Of a DNA stretch of 64,000 nt, positions 1-8,368 are shown one piece after another. The notes under the pieces are model-generated. The model had not been told where the DNA came from and made no database searches. It saw only the letters and a program-made list of their open reading frames with translations. Source of the DNA: Thermomicrobiales bacterium (GTDB lineage Bacteria; Chloroflexota; Chloroflexia; Thermomicrobiales; CFX8). Position numbers and translations under genes: made by a program. The stretch is taken from assembly GCA_037045155.1 (NCBI GenBank), contig JBAOIG010000003.1:806001-870000 (forward strand), read 5' to 3'. How positions within the stretch are numbered: position 1 is the first letter of the stretch; every line of letters begins with the position of its first letter.

Positions 1-2
1 CA

Positions 3-224
3 ATTGACGAAGCCAAAGGCCAGAGTGTGTCGGTGTCTGGCTTCGTGGTCACAGGCCACGCAACACCAGCCCCGGTTGTTCGGTTGGCGGTCCTCGTCTT
101 CCTCCTCGTCGCGACCGCTGCGTTGACCGAACGCTCCCTCGCAAGCATCCACGCTATCCGCGAGCGCGAAACGCGCCGGCCACACCGCGCGGCGGACGGA
201 CATCCACGTGTGTTTGACCGATAG
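3..224 (+). CDS. C-terminal part of a membrane protein cut by the window edge
   Basis: The frame is open from the left edge of the window, so this is probably the end of a longer gene. It shows one hydrophobic segment (about residues 20-40 of the visible part, rich in V, L and A), then a basic cytoplasmic-looking tail with many Arg and His. A proline-containing stretch just before the membrane segment and a charged tail after it recall the C-terminal end of Wzz-type chain-length regulators. That would fit the polysaccharide genes that follow, but it is a guess from architecture. It overlaps the next gene by 17 bases, which suggests co-transcription. Confidence 0.45.
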   Translation: MDEAKGQSVSVSGFVVTGHATPAPVVRLAVLVFLLVATAALTERSLASIHAIRERETRRPHRAADGHPRVFDR

Positions 225-1662
225 CTCGCGGCCGCCACTCCACCGGGATGTCATTGTCGCGCTCGGCGCGATGATCTCAGTCGCGGGGGCAGGTATCGTG
301 AACGCGCCCGCCTTCGCGATTGTCGCAATCGTGCTCGTTGCGATGGTCGCTGCGGTGATCTCCCCGGTCGGTCTTGCGGCTGCTTCGATTGCCACTCTGC
401 CGTGGTTCTATCACCCGTTATCACTCGCACAGGCGGTAGTCCCTGCGTCGGAGCTCCTTCTGGTGGCAGCCGCGGTCGGGGTCGGCGTACGCACAGCAGG
501 ATCACTCGTGCTTGATCGTCCCGGTCGACGGGGAACCCTGACGTCGTTGGGAGATACCTTTCGATCGCCGCTGGTGATCGTGGCCCTCAGCGTCACGATT
601 ATTGGTCTGGTCCTCGCGATCTGGCCATATGATCCACTGCATCGCGCCGAGAGCCTGCGTGAGTGGCGGTGGACGTTGGCCGAGCCGCTGATCCTGATCG
701 GCGTTCTCACGCTTACGGCGCGCCGTCACGCGCGACTGGTCGGGCTTGCGCTGCTAGCCGGAGCGACACTCGCCAGCATGCAAGGGATCGGCGACCTGAT
801 AACCGGCGGCGGCGTCGTTGTCGAGGGAACGCATCGCATCGCCGGACCGTATCAACACCCGAATTCGCTGGCGATCTATCAGGCGCGCGCGCTCGCCTTC
901 GCGGCTGCCTGGTGGGCTCTCGACGGTCGCGAACGCCGATGGCTGACACCGGTCGTGGTCGTCATTGGTCTGGCCACTGTCGCAACGTTCTCTCGCGGAG
1001 CGATCATGGCGGCTGGCATCGCTGGTCTACTCATACTCTGGCACGCGCCACCGCGGTTGCGGGCAACGGGCTACGCCGCTGGCGCTCTCGGCCTTGCTGG
1101 TCTGCTGATCGTCGCCCGCGAGCGTATGCTCGACCTGTTCTCTGGCGGCAGCGGCTCACTCCGCCTGGCAATCTGGGATTCAGCATTGCGGATGATCGCG
1201 GATCGGCCGATCCGGGGGTACGGCAACGACCAGTTCTTGTACGCATACCTGCCACGCTATGTGAATCCAGTCGCCTGGAGCGAGCGGTTCACCGCACATG
1301 CGCACAACTTCATCCTCGATTTCTGGGTACGCCTCGGTATAATCGGCCTCGCCTTCGCCATACTGGCAGCGATCGCCTGTCTCCGCGCGGGGTGGCGCTT
1401 TACAGTCGGTTCCGGCATGGGTGACATGGTTCCCCTGGCGGCCGGCGTCGGGCTTGTTGCGGTTGTCGTCCACGGACTGGTGGATAATGCTTACTTCGCC
1501 CACGATCTGGCGATGAGCGCATGGGTGCTCGGCTGGCTCGCGTTCGGACGTGCCGACCCGGCAGACGGAGAGGATTCAGCCAACGATGCGAGTAGTCGTG
1601 ACCGGAGGAGCTGGCTTCATCGGTTCCCATCTGTGCGAGGGTCTGCTCAACGACGGTCATGA
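208..1662 (+). CDS. O-antigen ligase/polymerase-like membrane protein (first copy)
   Basis: This is a 484-aa polytopic membrane protein with about ten or more hydrophobic helices. It has hallmarks of the Wzy_C (O-antigen ligase/polymerase) family: GPYQHPNSLAIY near residue 214, FSRGA near residue 262, and a long periplasmic-type loop ending in HAHNFILDFWVRLGIIGL near residue 365. Family members join or polymerise undecaprenyl-linked glycans at the outer face of the cytoplasmic membrane. The GTG at 208 is used because the first helix begins soon after it; ATG 271 is an alternative. The 3' end overlaps the following epimerase gene by 77 bases. It lies in a polysaccharide cluster with a second family member at 2535. 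Confidence 0.85.
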   Translation: MCLTDSSRPPLHRDVIVALGAMISVAGAGIVNAPAFAIVAIVLVAMVAAVISPVGLAAASIATLPWFYHPLSLAQAVVPASELLLVAAAVGVGVRTAGSLVLDRPGRRGTLTSLGDTFRSPLVIVALSVTIIGLVLAIWPYDPLHRAESLREWRWTLAEPLILIGVLTLTARRHARLVGLALLAGATLASMQGIGDLITGGGVVVEGTHRIAGPYQHPNSLAIYQARALAFAAAWWALDGRERRWLTPVVVVIGLATVATFSRGAIMAAGIAGLLILWHAPPRLRATGYAAGALGLAGLLIVARERMLDLFSGGSGSLRLAIWDSALRMIADRPIRGYGNDQFLYAYLPRYVNPVAWSERFTAHAHNFILDFWVRLGIIGLAFAILAAIACLRAGWRFTVGSGMGDMVPLAAGVGLVAVVVHGLVDNAYFAHDLAMSAWVLGWLAFGRADPADGEDSANDASSRDRRSWLHRFPSVRGSAQRRS

Positions 1663-2530
1663 GGTCATCATCCTCGACAACTTCATCACCGGCCGATGGC
1701 TGAACCTGCAAGACCTCGTGAACCATCCACGATTAACCGTGATCGAGCATGACGTGATCGAGCCGATTGAAGTCGATGGCGTCGATCAGGTCTTCCATCT
1801 TGCCAGCCCGGCCAGCCCGGTCGGCTATATGCGCCACCCGATCGAGACGCATCTGGTGAACTCCGTCGGGACGTTGAATATGCTCCGGCTCGCGCAGCGC
1901 GCTGGCGCATCATTCCTCTTCACCTCGACGAGCGAAGCGTACGGAAACCCGGCTGTCCACCCACAGACCGAGGATTACTTCGGTAACGTCAACCCGGTTG
2001 GTCCCCGCTCCTGCTACGACGAGAGCAAGCGCTTCGGCGAGTCGATCACGATGGAGTTCGTCCGTCAGTGGGGGTTCGACGCGCGAATCGTTCGCATCTT
2101 CAACACCTACGGGCCGCGCACCGATCCCGACGACGGACGAGTCATCCCAAGCTTCATCTCACTCGCGGAAGAACGCCAGCCAGTTGTCGTATTCGGTGAT
2201 GGATCCCAGACTCGATCGCTGTGCTACGTGTCCGACCTCGTGCGTGGCCTACGGCTGGCGATGGATACGCCCGGCACGACGGGAGAGGTAATCAATCTCG
2301 GAAATCCCGACGAACGGACCGTCATGGAAATCGCCACGCTCATCACCCGCCTTTGCGGCTCCGACGCAGGCGTTCGCTACGAGCCCGCCCGGCAGGATGA
2401 TCCCGAGCGCCGGCGACCCGACATTTCGAAGGCAATCCGGCTACTTGGATGGCAGCCGGAGGTCGGACTAGACGTGGGCCTTCGACAAACGGTCGATTAT
2501 TTCCGGTCGGTCGAGCGCGTCACGGGCTAA
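1586..2530 (+). CDS. UDP-glucuronate decarboxylase-like NAD-dependent epimerase/dehydratase
   Basis: This 314-aa extended short-chain dehydrogenase has the NAD-binding GGAGFIGSH at residues 7-15 and the catalytic pair in SCYDESKR (Tyr about 144, Lys about 148). The segment after the active-site Ser/Thr, with GNVNPVGPRSCYDESKR, closely follows UDP-xylose synthase (UDP-glucuronate decarboxylase), so UDP-xylose supply for the surrounding glycan pathway is the best guess. A 4-epimerase or 4,6-dehydratase on another nucleotide sugar is possible. ATG 1586 was chosen because the Rossmann beta strand starts right there and GGAGAGG lies upstream; longer frames only add unrelated residues. Five bases separate it from the next gene. 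Confidence 0.85.
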   Translation: MRVVVTGGAGFIGSHLCEGLLNDGHEVIILDNFITGRWLNLQDLVNHPRLTVIEHDVIEPIEVDGVDQVFHLASPASPVGYMRHPIETHLVNSVGTLNMLRLAQRAGASFLFTSTSEAYGNPAVHPQTEDYFGNVNPVGPRSCYDESKRFGESITMEFVRQWGFDARIVRIFNTYGPRTDPDDGRVIPSFISLAEERQPVVVFGDGSQTRSLCYVSDLVRGLRLAMDTPGTTGEVINLGNPDERTVMEIATLITRLCGSDAGVRYEPARQDDPERRRPDISKAIRLLGWQPEVGLDVGLRQTVDYFRSVERVTG

Positions 2531-2534
2531 TTCG

Positions 2535-4064
2535 ATGATCTCGGCGAGTGTGCTGTTTCAGCGCCCGATCGAGCGGCCGACGTTGATAGTCGGCGTCGGC
2601 GCAAGCCTCCTCGTCGTTTCCAGCGCCTGGATCTCTCCGCTGCTCATGCCGATCGTCGCCGGAATCCTGTTGCTTGCCGCGATCTCGCTCCGTCATCCCT
2701 GGCTTGGAGTGGCGCTGCTGGTCGCCAGCGTGCCGATCCAGCAAATCGGCGCAGTAGCCGGGTTAACGGCGACCCGCGCTGCGTTGATCATTGCGCTTGC
2801 TACCTGGGCAGCGGCGCTGCTGGTTCAGCGCGAGCCAGTCCGAGGAACGCGTCTGATGGTCCCGTTCCTCGTTCTCATCGTCTGGATGATCGCAACAATC
2901 CCTGTCGCCCGCGACCCACACGCAAGTGGCGCGGAAGTCTTCCGGTGGGTCATCGCACTCATTGCTTTCATGCTCGCCATGCAGTTCCTGGCAGACAGCC
3001 CTCGTCGGAGGCTGATCCTTTTCATTCTGGTTATCGCGCTCGTCGGGGCGCTCGAGGCAATGGCCGGCACCGTTCTTGGGCTGATCGGATTCGGGCCAGC
3101 AAGCTTCGCGGTAGCCGGATCGATCTCTCGCGCCTACGGGTCATTCGGAAGGCCAAACTCCTTCGCGGGTTATCTGGAGATTTCGCTCTTTCCTGCGCTC
3201 TGGCTGGGCGTCTACATGCTGACAGTGTCATGGAGTCGGGCCCGCCGCTATCGCGAGACGCGCTTGGGAGGTTTTGCGGCAAGCCGCAGCGAGCGTTGGG
3301 AGCTGGCGCGCGCCGTCGCGCTCGCAGTCGTCCTCGGCGGGTCGGCCGGCGTGATGTTGCTCGGGGTACTGATCAGCTTCTCACGTGGCGCTTGGGTGGG
3401 GGTTGCGGCGGGGCTTGGAATATCCGGGTTACTGGCTTTACGTCGCCGGATCGTCATTGCGCTAGCACTGGCGCCCGCCGCCGTGCTGGTGCTCGGTCTG
3501 GTCGTGATGACAGTCGCGCCAACCACGTTGACTGGCCGGCTGGCATCGATCGCCGACGAGGCACGACCGTTCGACGCATCCTCCATCCCCATCACTCCGG
3601 ACAACTTCGCCGTGGTCGAACGGATGGCACACTGGCAGGCGGGGTGGCATATGTTCGAGGATCACCCGCTAACAGGTGTCGGGATCGGAAACTTCAATGC
3701 CCGATACCCCGACTATTTCGTCCGGACCGAGTTCCGCTTCTCCCAGGGACACGCCCATAACTACTATATCCACACCCTCGCAGAGACCGGAATAATCGGG
3801 CTGATCGCATACCTGACGACGGCGACAGGCTTCCTCGTGCTCGCCGTGATCGTCGCTCTGCGCTCTACCGATGCAATGGCGCGATTTGTGGCACTGGGAT
3901 CGGCGGGCACGATGACGGCGGTCTACGTTCACAATGTGTTCGAGAATCTGCACGTGTTGAATCTGGGGATCCTCATTAGCGTCACTTGGGCGATGTCGGT
4001 CGTCGCCCATCGAATGTGGCGGCGTAGCGATCCGGATGTGGCCGATGTCCATGAAATCGACTGA
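2535..4064 (+). CDS. O-antigen ligase/polymerase-like membrane protein (second copy)
   Basis: This 509-aa protein has about 12 hydrophobic helices and belongs to the same Wzy_C family as the gene at 208. Visible family landmarks are YGSFGRPNSFAGYLE near residue 200, SFSRGAWVG near residue 285 and GHAHNYYIHTLAETGIIGL near residue 404. The large extracellular loop lies between the last two. The two copies differ clearly in sequence, so they are not a recent duplication. One may polymerise repeat units while the other transfers the finished glycan to an acceptor. It starts five bases after the epimerase and is followed by a short gap, consistent with one operon. Confidence 0.85.
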   Translation: MISASVLFQRPIERPTLIVGVGASLLVVSSAWISPLLMPIVAGILLLAAISLRHPWLGVALLVASVPIQQIGAVAGLTATRAALIIALATWAAALLVQREPVRGTRLMVPFLVLIVWMIATIPVARDPHASGAEVFRWVIALIAFMLAMQFLADSPRRRLILFILVIALVGALEAMAGTVLGLIGFGPASFAVAGSISRAYGSFGRPNSFAGYLEISLFPALWLGVYMLTVSWSRARRYRETRLGGFAASRSERWELARAVALAVVLGGSAGVMLLGVLISFSRGAWVGVAAGLGISGLLALRRRIVIALALAPAAVLVLGLVVMTVAPTTLTGRLASIADEARPFDASSIPITPDNFAVVERMAHWQAGWHMFEDHPLTGVGIGNFNARYPDYFVRTEFRFSQGHAHNYYIHTLAETGIIGLIAYLTTATGFLVLAVIVALRSTDAMARFVALGSAGTMTAVYVHNVFENLHVLNLGILISVTWAMSVVAHRMWRRSDPDVADVHEID

Positions 4065-4082
4065 CGTGGAATACTCGCCACG

Positions 4083-5147
4083 ATGACGTACGATGCATCG
4101 ATCGCCGACGATCAGCAGAGCTCATCTGCAGCACTTACGCTCGAGACGGATCTGGCGGCCGCTGCGGCGCGCCCCCCGTCCATTGGCGAGCGCCTGCGTT
4201 CGCCGCAGACGATCATCTCCTTCGTCGTCGCATTCGCTCTGATCTACTTCATTTTCACGCAGATGCATATCAACATCGGCGATGTGTGGAGTCAGATCCG
4301 TACCGCGAATCCGGCCCTTCTATTCCTGGCCTTTGCCGCGTATTACGGGTCGTTCCCTTTTCGCGCTGCACGATGGCGAAGGCTGTTGTTGAACGCGGGC
4401 ATCAGCGAGGACAAGGGATACGCGATCCCCAACCTCCAGGGGCTCACCGAAATCTATCTCCTGGGCTGGTTCGCGAACTGTGTGGTGCCGGCCAAGCTTG
4501 GTGACGCCTACCGCGGGTATCTCCTGAAGAAGCACGCCGGGCCGTCATTCAGCCGGACGCTCGGCACGATCTTCGCTGAACGTTTGCTCGACGTTGTCGC
4601 GCTCGTCATGATCATGATGCTCTCGGCGTTGTTCGTGTTCCACGGAAGCATCCCCGTGTCCCTTCGGCCGTGGTTCATCGTCGGCGCGGTGCTGGTCCTG
4701 ATCGGCCTCGGCGGACTCCTTGCTCTAATGACAGCCAGTCATCATCTGCAGCGACTCGTGCCACGTCGGTTCCGCAATAGTTACCTGACACTCGCAGAGG
4801 GAATCGTTACGTCGTTCTCGAGGACGGGATTCCTGGCAGTGGCCAGCCTGACGGTCGTCGTCTGGATTCTCGAGGGAGTCCGTGTGTACTTCGGCGCGCA
4901 GGCCATCGGCGTGAATCTCTCATTCTCTGCGGCGATCTTCGTGGCGTTACTCGCGAGCTTGCTGACAACGATTCCGTTCACGCCGGCCGGCATGGGGTTC
5001 GTCGAGGGCGGGACGGTCCTCGCCGTGAAGCTCTTCGGCATGACTGCGGCCCAGGCGACTGCCGTGGCGATCATCGACCGCGCGATCGCCAGTTACAGTG
5101 TCATTCTCATCGGTGGATTGCTCTACCTGGTCACGAAGCGTAAGTAG
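4083..5147 (+). CDS. Lysylphosphatidylglycerol-synthase-type transmembrane protein (UPF0104/AglD-like)
   Basis: The 354-aa protein has a short hydrophilic N-terminus, then seven to eight transmembrane segments. The pattern matches the LPG_synthase_TM family: YYGSFPFRAARWRRLL near residue 87, NCVVPAKLGDAYRGYLLK near residue 134, FAERLLDVVAL near residue 164, and TTIPFTPAGMGFVEGG near residue 296. Family members include flippase-type domains for lysyl-phosphatidylglycerol and proteins tied to glycan assembly. There is no catalytic lysyltransferase domain, so lysinylation itself is unlikely. Its place between glycan genes suggests a role in lipid-linked sugar handling. It ends just before the glycosyltransferase start. 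Confidence 0.8.
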   Translation: MTYDASIADDQQSSSAALTLETDLAAAAARPPSIGERLRSPQTIISFVVAFALIYFIFTQMHINIGDVWSQIRTANPALLFLAFAAYYGSFPFRAARWRRLLLNAGISEDKGYAIPNLQGLTEIYLLGWFANCVVPAKLGDAYRGYLLKKHAGPSFSRTLGTIFAERLLDVVALVMIMMLSALFVFHGSIPVSLRPWFIVGAVLVLIGLGGLLALMTASHHLQRLVPRRFRNSYLTLAEGIVTSFSRTGFLAVASLTVVVWILEGVRVYFGAQAIGVNLSFSAAIFVALLASLLTTIPFTPAGMGFVEGGTVLAVKLFGMTAAQATAVAIIDRAIASYSVILIGGLLYLVTKRK

Positions 5148-5151
5148 CGTC

Positions 5152-6267
5152 ATGCGGATCGCCTACGACGCCACCGCGGCCGCAACGCAGTCCGCGGGTG
5201 TTGGTCGGTACAGCCGCGAGCTCTTGCGCGAGCTGGTCAGCCTCAATGCAAATGATGACGTTCAGGTTGTCTGTGCTGCCAACCCATCCGCCGCACGGGC
5301 AGTCATGGATCAACTGCCGCCGGGGGCGATGCGGGAGCTCCGGCGAATCCCCGGCGGATATCGCGCCACCACCATCGCCTGGCAACGGCTTCGCATCCCG
5401 ATTCCGGTCGAGTCGTTCACTCGCCCTTTCGAGGTCTTTCATGCCACCGATTTTGTGGCCCCGCCATCACGACAACCGATCGTTACGACCGTTCATGACC
5501 TCTCCTATCTTCGTGTCCCCGAGTTGGGAGAGCCGAGGCTCGTCCGCTATCTCACATCCGCGGTACCGAGAACACTCGCTCGCAGCCAACGGATCATTGC
5601 CGTGTCAGCATCCGTCGCCGCGGATCTCGTCGATGCCTATCCGGAGACTCGGGATCGCGTCGTCGCGATTCCGAATGGGGTAAGGCGACCGCCGGTTGCC
5701 ACAATCGAGCCTGCGAGCGAGCGGGCAACCGTTCTGATGGTCGGAACAATCGAGCCACGAAAGAATCATCTCGGCGTGCTCGCAGCCATGCGCCTCGTCC
5801 GCGACCGCGTGCGAGATGCCGAGTTGCTCATCGTCGGCAGGGCAGGCTGGCGTTCTGCGGAGATCGTCGAAGCGATCGGGTCGGCCGAGGCTGAGGGGTG
5901 GGTACGCTGGCTTCCAAACGCCGGAGATTTGGACCTGGCACAGGCGTACGCCAGTTCGACGATCTTCGTCTATCCCTCCTTGTATGAGGGGTTCGGCCTG
6001 CCGATACTGGAGGCGATGTCCTATGGTCTGCCCGTCGTTGCGGGTGACATTCCCGCGCTTCGCGAAGCTGCCGGCGATGCCGCCAGTTTCGCAGACCCGG
6101 CAGATGAAATTGCGATCGCCGATCAGATTTCTGCGCTGCTGGAGGATACTGATCTGCCGGCCGACCTCCGGTCACGAGGTCTCGCGCGAGTGGCGGGCTA
6201 TAGTTGGCGGAACACGGCGGAACAGACGCGGCGAGTCTATGAGCAAGCGAAGCGCGGCGGAAGGTGA
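5152..6267 (+). CDS. Glycosyltransferase family 4 protein
   Basis: This 371-aa GT-B fold glycosyltransferase has an N-terminal acceptor domain with the Gly-rich loop in AGVGRYSRELL (residues 15-25). The C-terminal donor domain starts near VLMVGTIEPRKNH (about residue 193). The EX7E motif is present in YEGFGLPILEAMSYG near residue 278. GT4 enzymes are retaining transferases that add hexoses from nucleotide sugars to lipid-linked glycans at the cytoplasmic face. ATG 5152 was chosen because MRIAYDA is the usual first strand, and it lies four bases after the preceding stop. Its stop codon overlaps the GTG start of the next small gene. Confidence 0.9.
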   Translation: MRIAYDATAAATQSAGVGRYSRELLRELVSLNANDDVQVVCAANPSAARAVMDQLPPGAMRELRRIPGGYRATTIAWQRLRIPIPVESFTRPFEVFHATDFVAPPSRQPIVTTVHDLSYLRVPELGEPRLVRYLTSAVPRTLARSQRIIAVSASVAADLVDAYPETRDRVVAIPNGVRRPPVATIEPASERATVLMVGTIEPRKNHLGVLAAMRLVRDRVRDAELLIVGRAGWRSAEIVEAIGSAEAEGWVRWLPNAGDLDLAQAYASSTIFVYPSLYEGFGLPILEAMSYGLPVVAGDIPALREAAGDAASFADPADEIAIADQISALLEDTDLPADLRSRGLARVAGYSWRNTAEQTRRVYEQAKRGGR

Positions 6268-6431
6268 GCGGAAACGAGCCAGCCCAGAACGAGCTACGGC
6301 GGACCGACCCGTCAGCACAAGCCTTTTGGGATCGACACGCGAAGCTGTCGATTCTGCTTATTGCGGGCGTGTTCTACTTCGTCTTGCTGACAATGTGCGC
6401 GACAATCCTGATTCTGCTCTGGCTCCGGTAG
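6264..6431 (+). CDS. Small single-pass membrane protein, 55 aa, unknown function
   Basis: I do not recognise this small gene. It starts with GTG in a GTGA overlap with the glycosyltransferase stop, and its own TAG lies three bases before the flippase ATG, so it fits tightly in the operon. The product has a polar N-terminal half with acidic and basic residues, then one hydrophobic helix (about residues 28-54, from LSILLIAGVF to LLWL) ending in a single Arg. The overlap, spacing and clean membrane segment support a real gene. It may anchor or regulate the flippase or transferase, but nothing in the sequence says which. Confidence 0.6.
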   Translation: MSGNEPAQNELRRTDPSAQAFWDRHAKLSILLIAGVFYFVLLTMCATILILLWLR

Positions 6432-6434
6432 CCG

Positions 6435-8054
6435 ATGATCGCGCTACTGGCTAACCCCGTCACCATCGTAGTGGGAGTCGCTGTGGCTCTTGCCGCGCTG
6501 ATCGTTGGCGGCTGGACGATCGGCCTGGCGCCCGGGGCGCGGGCTACCGCCAACGAGGACATCGTCCGCAGAATCACCCGCAACAGCGCTGTCCCGATAG
6601 CCTCGCAGCTGGTCGTCAGAATGATCGACCTGGCGGTCGCGATCGTCCTCCTTCGATTGCTCGGCCCAGCCGGAAACGGACGCTACGCGCTGGCCGTGAT
6701 CGTCTGGCTGTATGTCAAGACGATCTCCGATTTCGGTCTCAGCCTTCTTGCAACCCGTGATGTCGCGCGCGACCCGGCAGCAGCCGGCCGTATTGCAGGC
6801 GCGACAACGCTGATGAGGCTCGTCGTCCTGACCGGGGCGTCGCTGTTGGCAGGCGGTTATCTGGCGATCGGCTACAGGTCCGGCGATCTGGCCGGCGACA
6901 CCGTGCTGGCTGCACTGCTGCTCCTCGTGTCGATCGTCCCAAGCAGCTTCACCGAGGCAGTGAACTCCGTCCTCAATGGCCTCGAGCGAATGACAGTCGC
7001 AGCCTGGCTCAACGTGACGGTCAGTGTCGCGCGCGCGCCGCTCGTCATCCTGCTCGCCGCCTCACGACTCGAGGTCGTGGGCGTCGCTGTCGCCGCGATC
7101 GTCGCGGCGATCGCGTCCGCAGCGCTCTATGCGCGAGCGTATCGATTGATCGTCGTGACGCCCATCTCGTGGCGGCTCGATCGCCGAACGATCATCGAGC
7201 TCGCTCGTGAAAGCTGGCCACTCCTGGCCGGCGCACTGCTGGTCAACCTGTTCTTTCGCGTGGACGTCTTCATCGTCCAGTCGTTCCGAGGCGACCGGGC
7301 GCTGGGCCTCTACGACGCCGCGTACAAGCTGATCAACCTGGTCACAATTATCCCCTCATACGTCACGCTAGCGGTCTTCCCGGCTCTCGCGGTGCGAAGC
7401 GGGGATATCGTCCAGCTTCGACGAGTGCAGCGTCTCGCAATCTACTTACTGGTCTGGCTCGCCTGGTGCATCGTCGCAGTTGTGTCGGGCGGCGCAGACC
7501 TGGCGATCCGGATTCTCGCGGGCCGAGACTACCTGCCCGAGGCGGCTATCTTGCTTCAGATCCTGATCCTGTTCGCGCCATTGTCGTTCCTGAACGGCAT
7601 CGTCCAGTATGTTCTCATCGCGATGAACGAACAGCGGCGCATCGTGCCAGTCTTCACCGCGGCGGTCGTGTTTAATCTCGTGGCGAATCTGCTATTGGTC
7701 CCGCGATATGGCGCGCGGGCAGCCGCGGGCGTCACGGTCGCCACCGAGCTCGTGATCTTCCTCGCGCTTCTCGTCGCGACCCGCCGGACGGCGATGCCCT
7801 TGCGGCAGGAGGATCTAATCCGGCTCTGGCGGCCAACCGTCGCTGGCGCCGTGGCTCTTTTGACAGGCCTCATCATCGCAAGCACCGTTGGGTCCGTGGC
7901 CGGCGCCGCCGCGGCAGCGGCATCGTTCGCCGTCGTGTCTCTCGGTGTTCGTGTGCTCGGATCGGACGAGCTCCATATCCTCGCACGGGCGATCGGCCGC
8001 GCGCGGAGGGAGCATCCTACTGACACGCAAGCCATAGGACCGCGTCAACCTTGA
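6435..8054 (+). CDS. Polysaccharide flippase, oligosaccharide flippase family (Wzx/MOP-like)
   Basis: The 539-aa protein has about 14 hydrophobic segments and the shape of MOP-superfamily lipid-linked oligosaccharide flippases. The family-like opening RNSAVPIASQLVVRMIDL is followed by LLRLLGPAGNGRYALAV near residue 73. NLFFRVDVFIVQSF near residue 270 and GLYDAAYKLINLV near residue 290 match the second half of Wzx/PST proteins. An extra hydrophobic helix at residues 5-30 precedes the usual start. It would move undecaprenyl-linked repeat units across the membrane, with the two Wzy_C proteins acting on the far side. It ends the cluster; the tRNA-Asp promoter overlaps its stop codon. Confidence 0.85.
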   Translation: MIALLANPVTIVVGVAVALAALIVGGWTIGLAPGARATANEDIVRRITRNSAVPIASQLVVRMIDLAVAIVLLRLLGPAGNGRYALAVIVWLYVKTISDFGLSLLATRDVARDPAAAGRIAGATTLMRLVVLTGASLLAGGYLAIGYRSGDLAGDTVLAALLLLVSIVPSSFTEAVNSVLNGLERMTVAAWLNVTVSVARAPLVILLAASRLEVVGVAVAAIVAAIASAALYARAYRLIVVTPISWRLDRRTIIELARESWPLLAGALLVNLFFRVDVFIVQSFRGDRALGLYDAAYKLINLVTIIPSYVTLAVFPALAVRSGDIVQLRRVQRLAIYLLVWLAWCIVAVVSGGADLAIRILAGRDYLPEAAILLQILILFAPLSFLNGIVQYVLIAMNEQRRIVPVFTAAVVFNLVANLLLVPRYGARAAAGVTVATELVIFLALLVATRRTAMPLRQEDLIRLWRPTVAGAVALLTGLIIASTVGSVAGAAAAAASFAVVSLGVRVLGSDELHILARAIGRARREHPTDTQAIGPRQP

Positions 8055-8080
8055 CACCCTGTTCGAAGCCCGTGTATCCT
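8051..8080 (+). promoter_or_regulatory. Sigma-70-type promoter of tRNA-Asp
   Basis: A perfect -35 TTGACA (8051-8056) is followed after 18 bases by TATCCT (8075-8080), 11 bases upstream of the tRNA. The -35 overlaps the stop codon of the flippase gene. Confidence 0.7.
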
Positions 8081-8091
8081 TCCGGTGTTGT

Positions 8092-8165
8092 GGAGGCGTG
8101 GTGTAGCGGCCTAACATGCAGCCCTGTCAAGGCTGAGATCGCGGGTTCGAATCCCGTCGCTTCCG
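8092..8165 (+). tRNA. tRNA-Asp(GTC)
   Basis: The cloverleaf is complete: acceptor GGAGGCG pairs with CGCTTCC (one G-U), the anticodon stem CAGCC/GGCTG encloses loop CTGTCAA with anticodon GTC, and the T arm contains GGTTCGAATCC. The discriminator base is G and CCA is not encoded. Confidence 0.95.
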
Positions 8166-8172
8166 CCCTGTG

Positions 8173-8208
8173 AGCCGAGAGTTACTACTCTCGGCTTCGT
8201 CATTTTCA
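8173..8208 (+). terminator. Terminator after tRNA-Asp
   Basis: A perfect 10-bp stem (AGCCGAGAGT with ACTCTCGGCT, 8173-8196) has a 4-base loop and is followed by a T-rich tract with TTTT at 8203-8206. It begins eight bases after the tRNA. Confidence 0.75.
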
Positions 8209-8368
8209 GCCACCTCCACGCGCGTCCGCCACATTCCTCCGTGTGTCCCCCCAGCCATCGGAACCCTCCCAGGTCAACCTGTTTGCGTCGCTCTGCGCGA
8301 CGACTGGATTGACCAACGCATTCATTGGTGGTAATCAACACCCTCTGGCAGTGACCTCGAGGGGGTAT

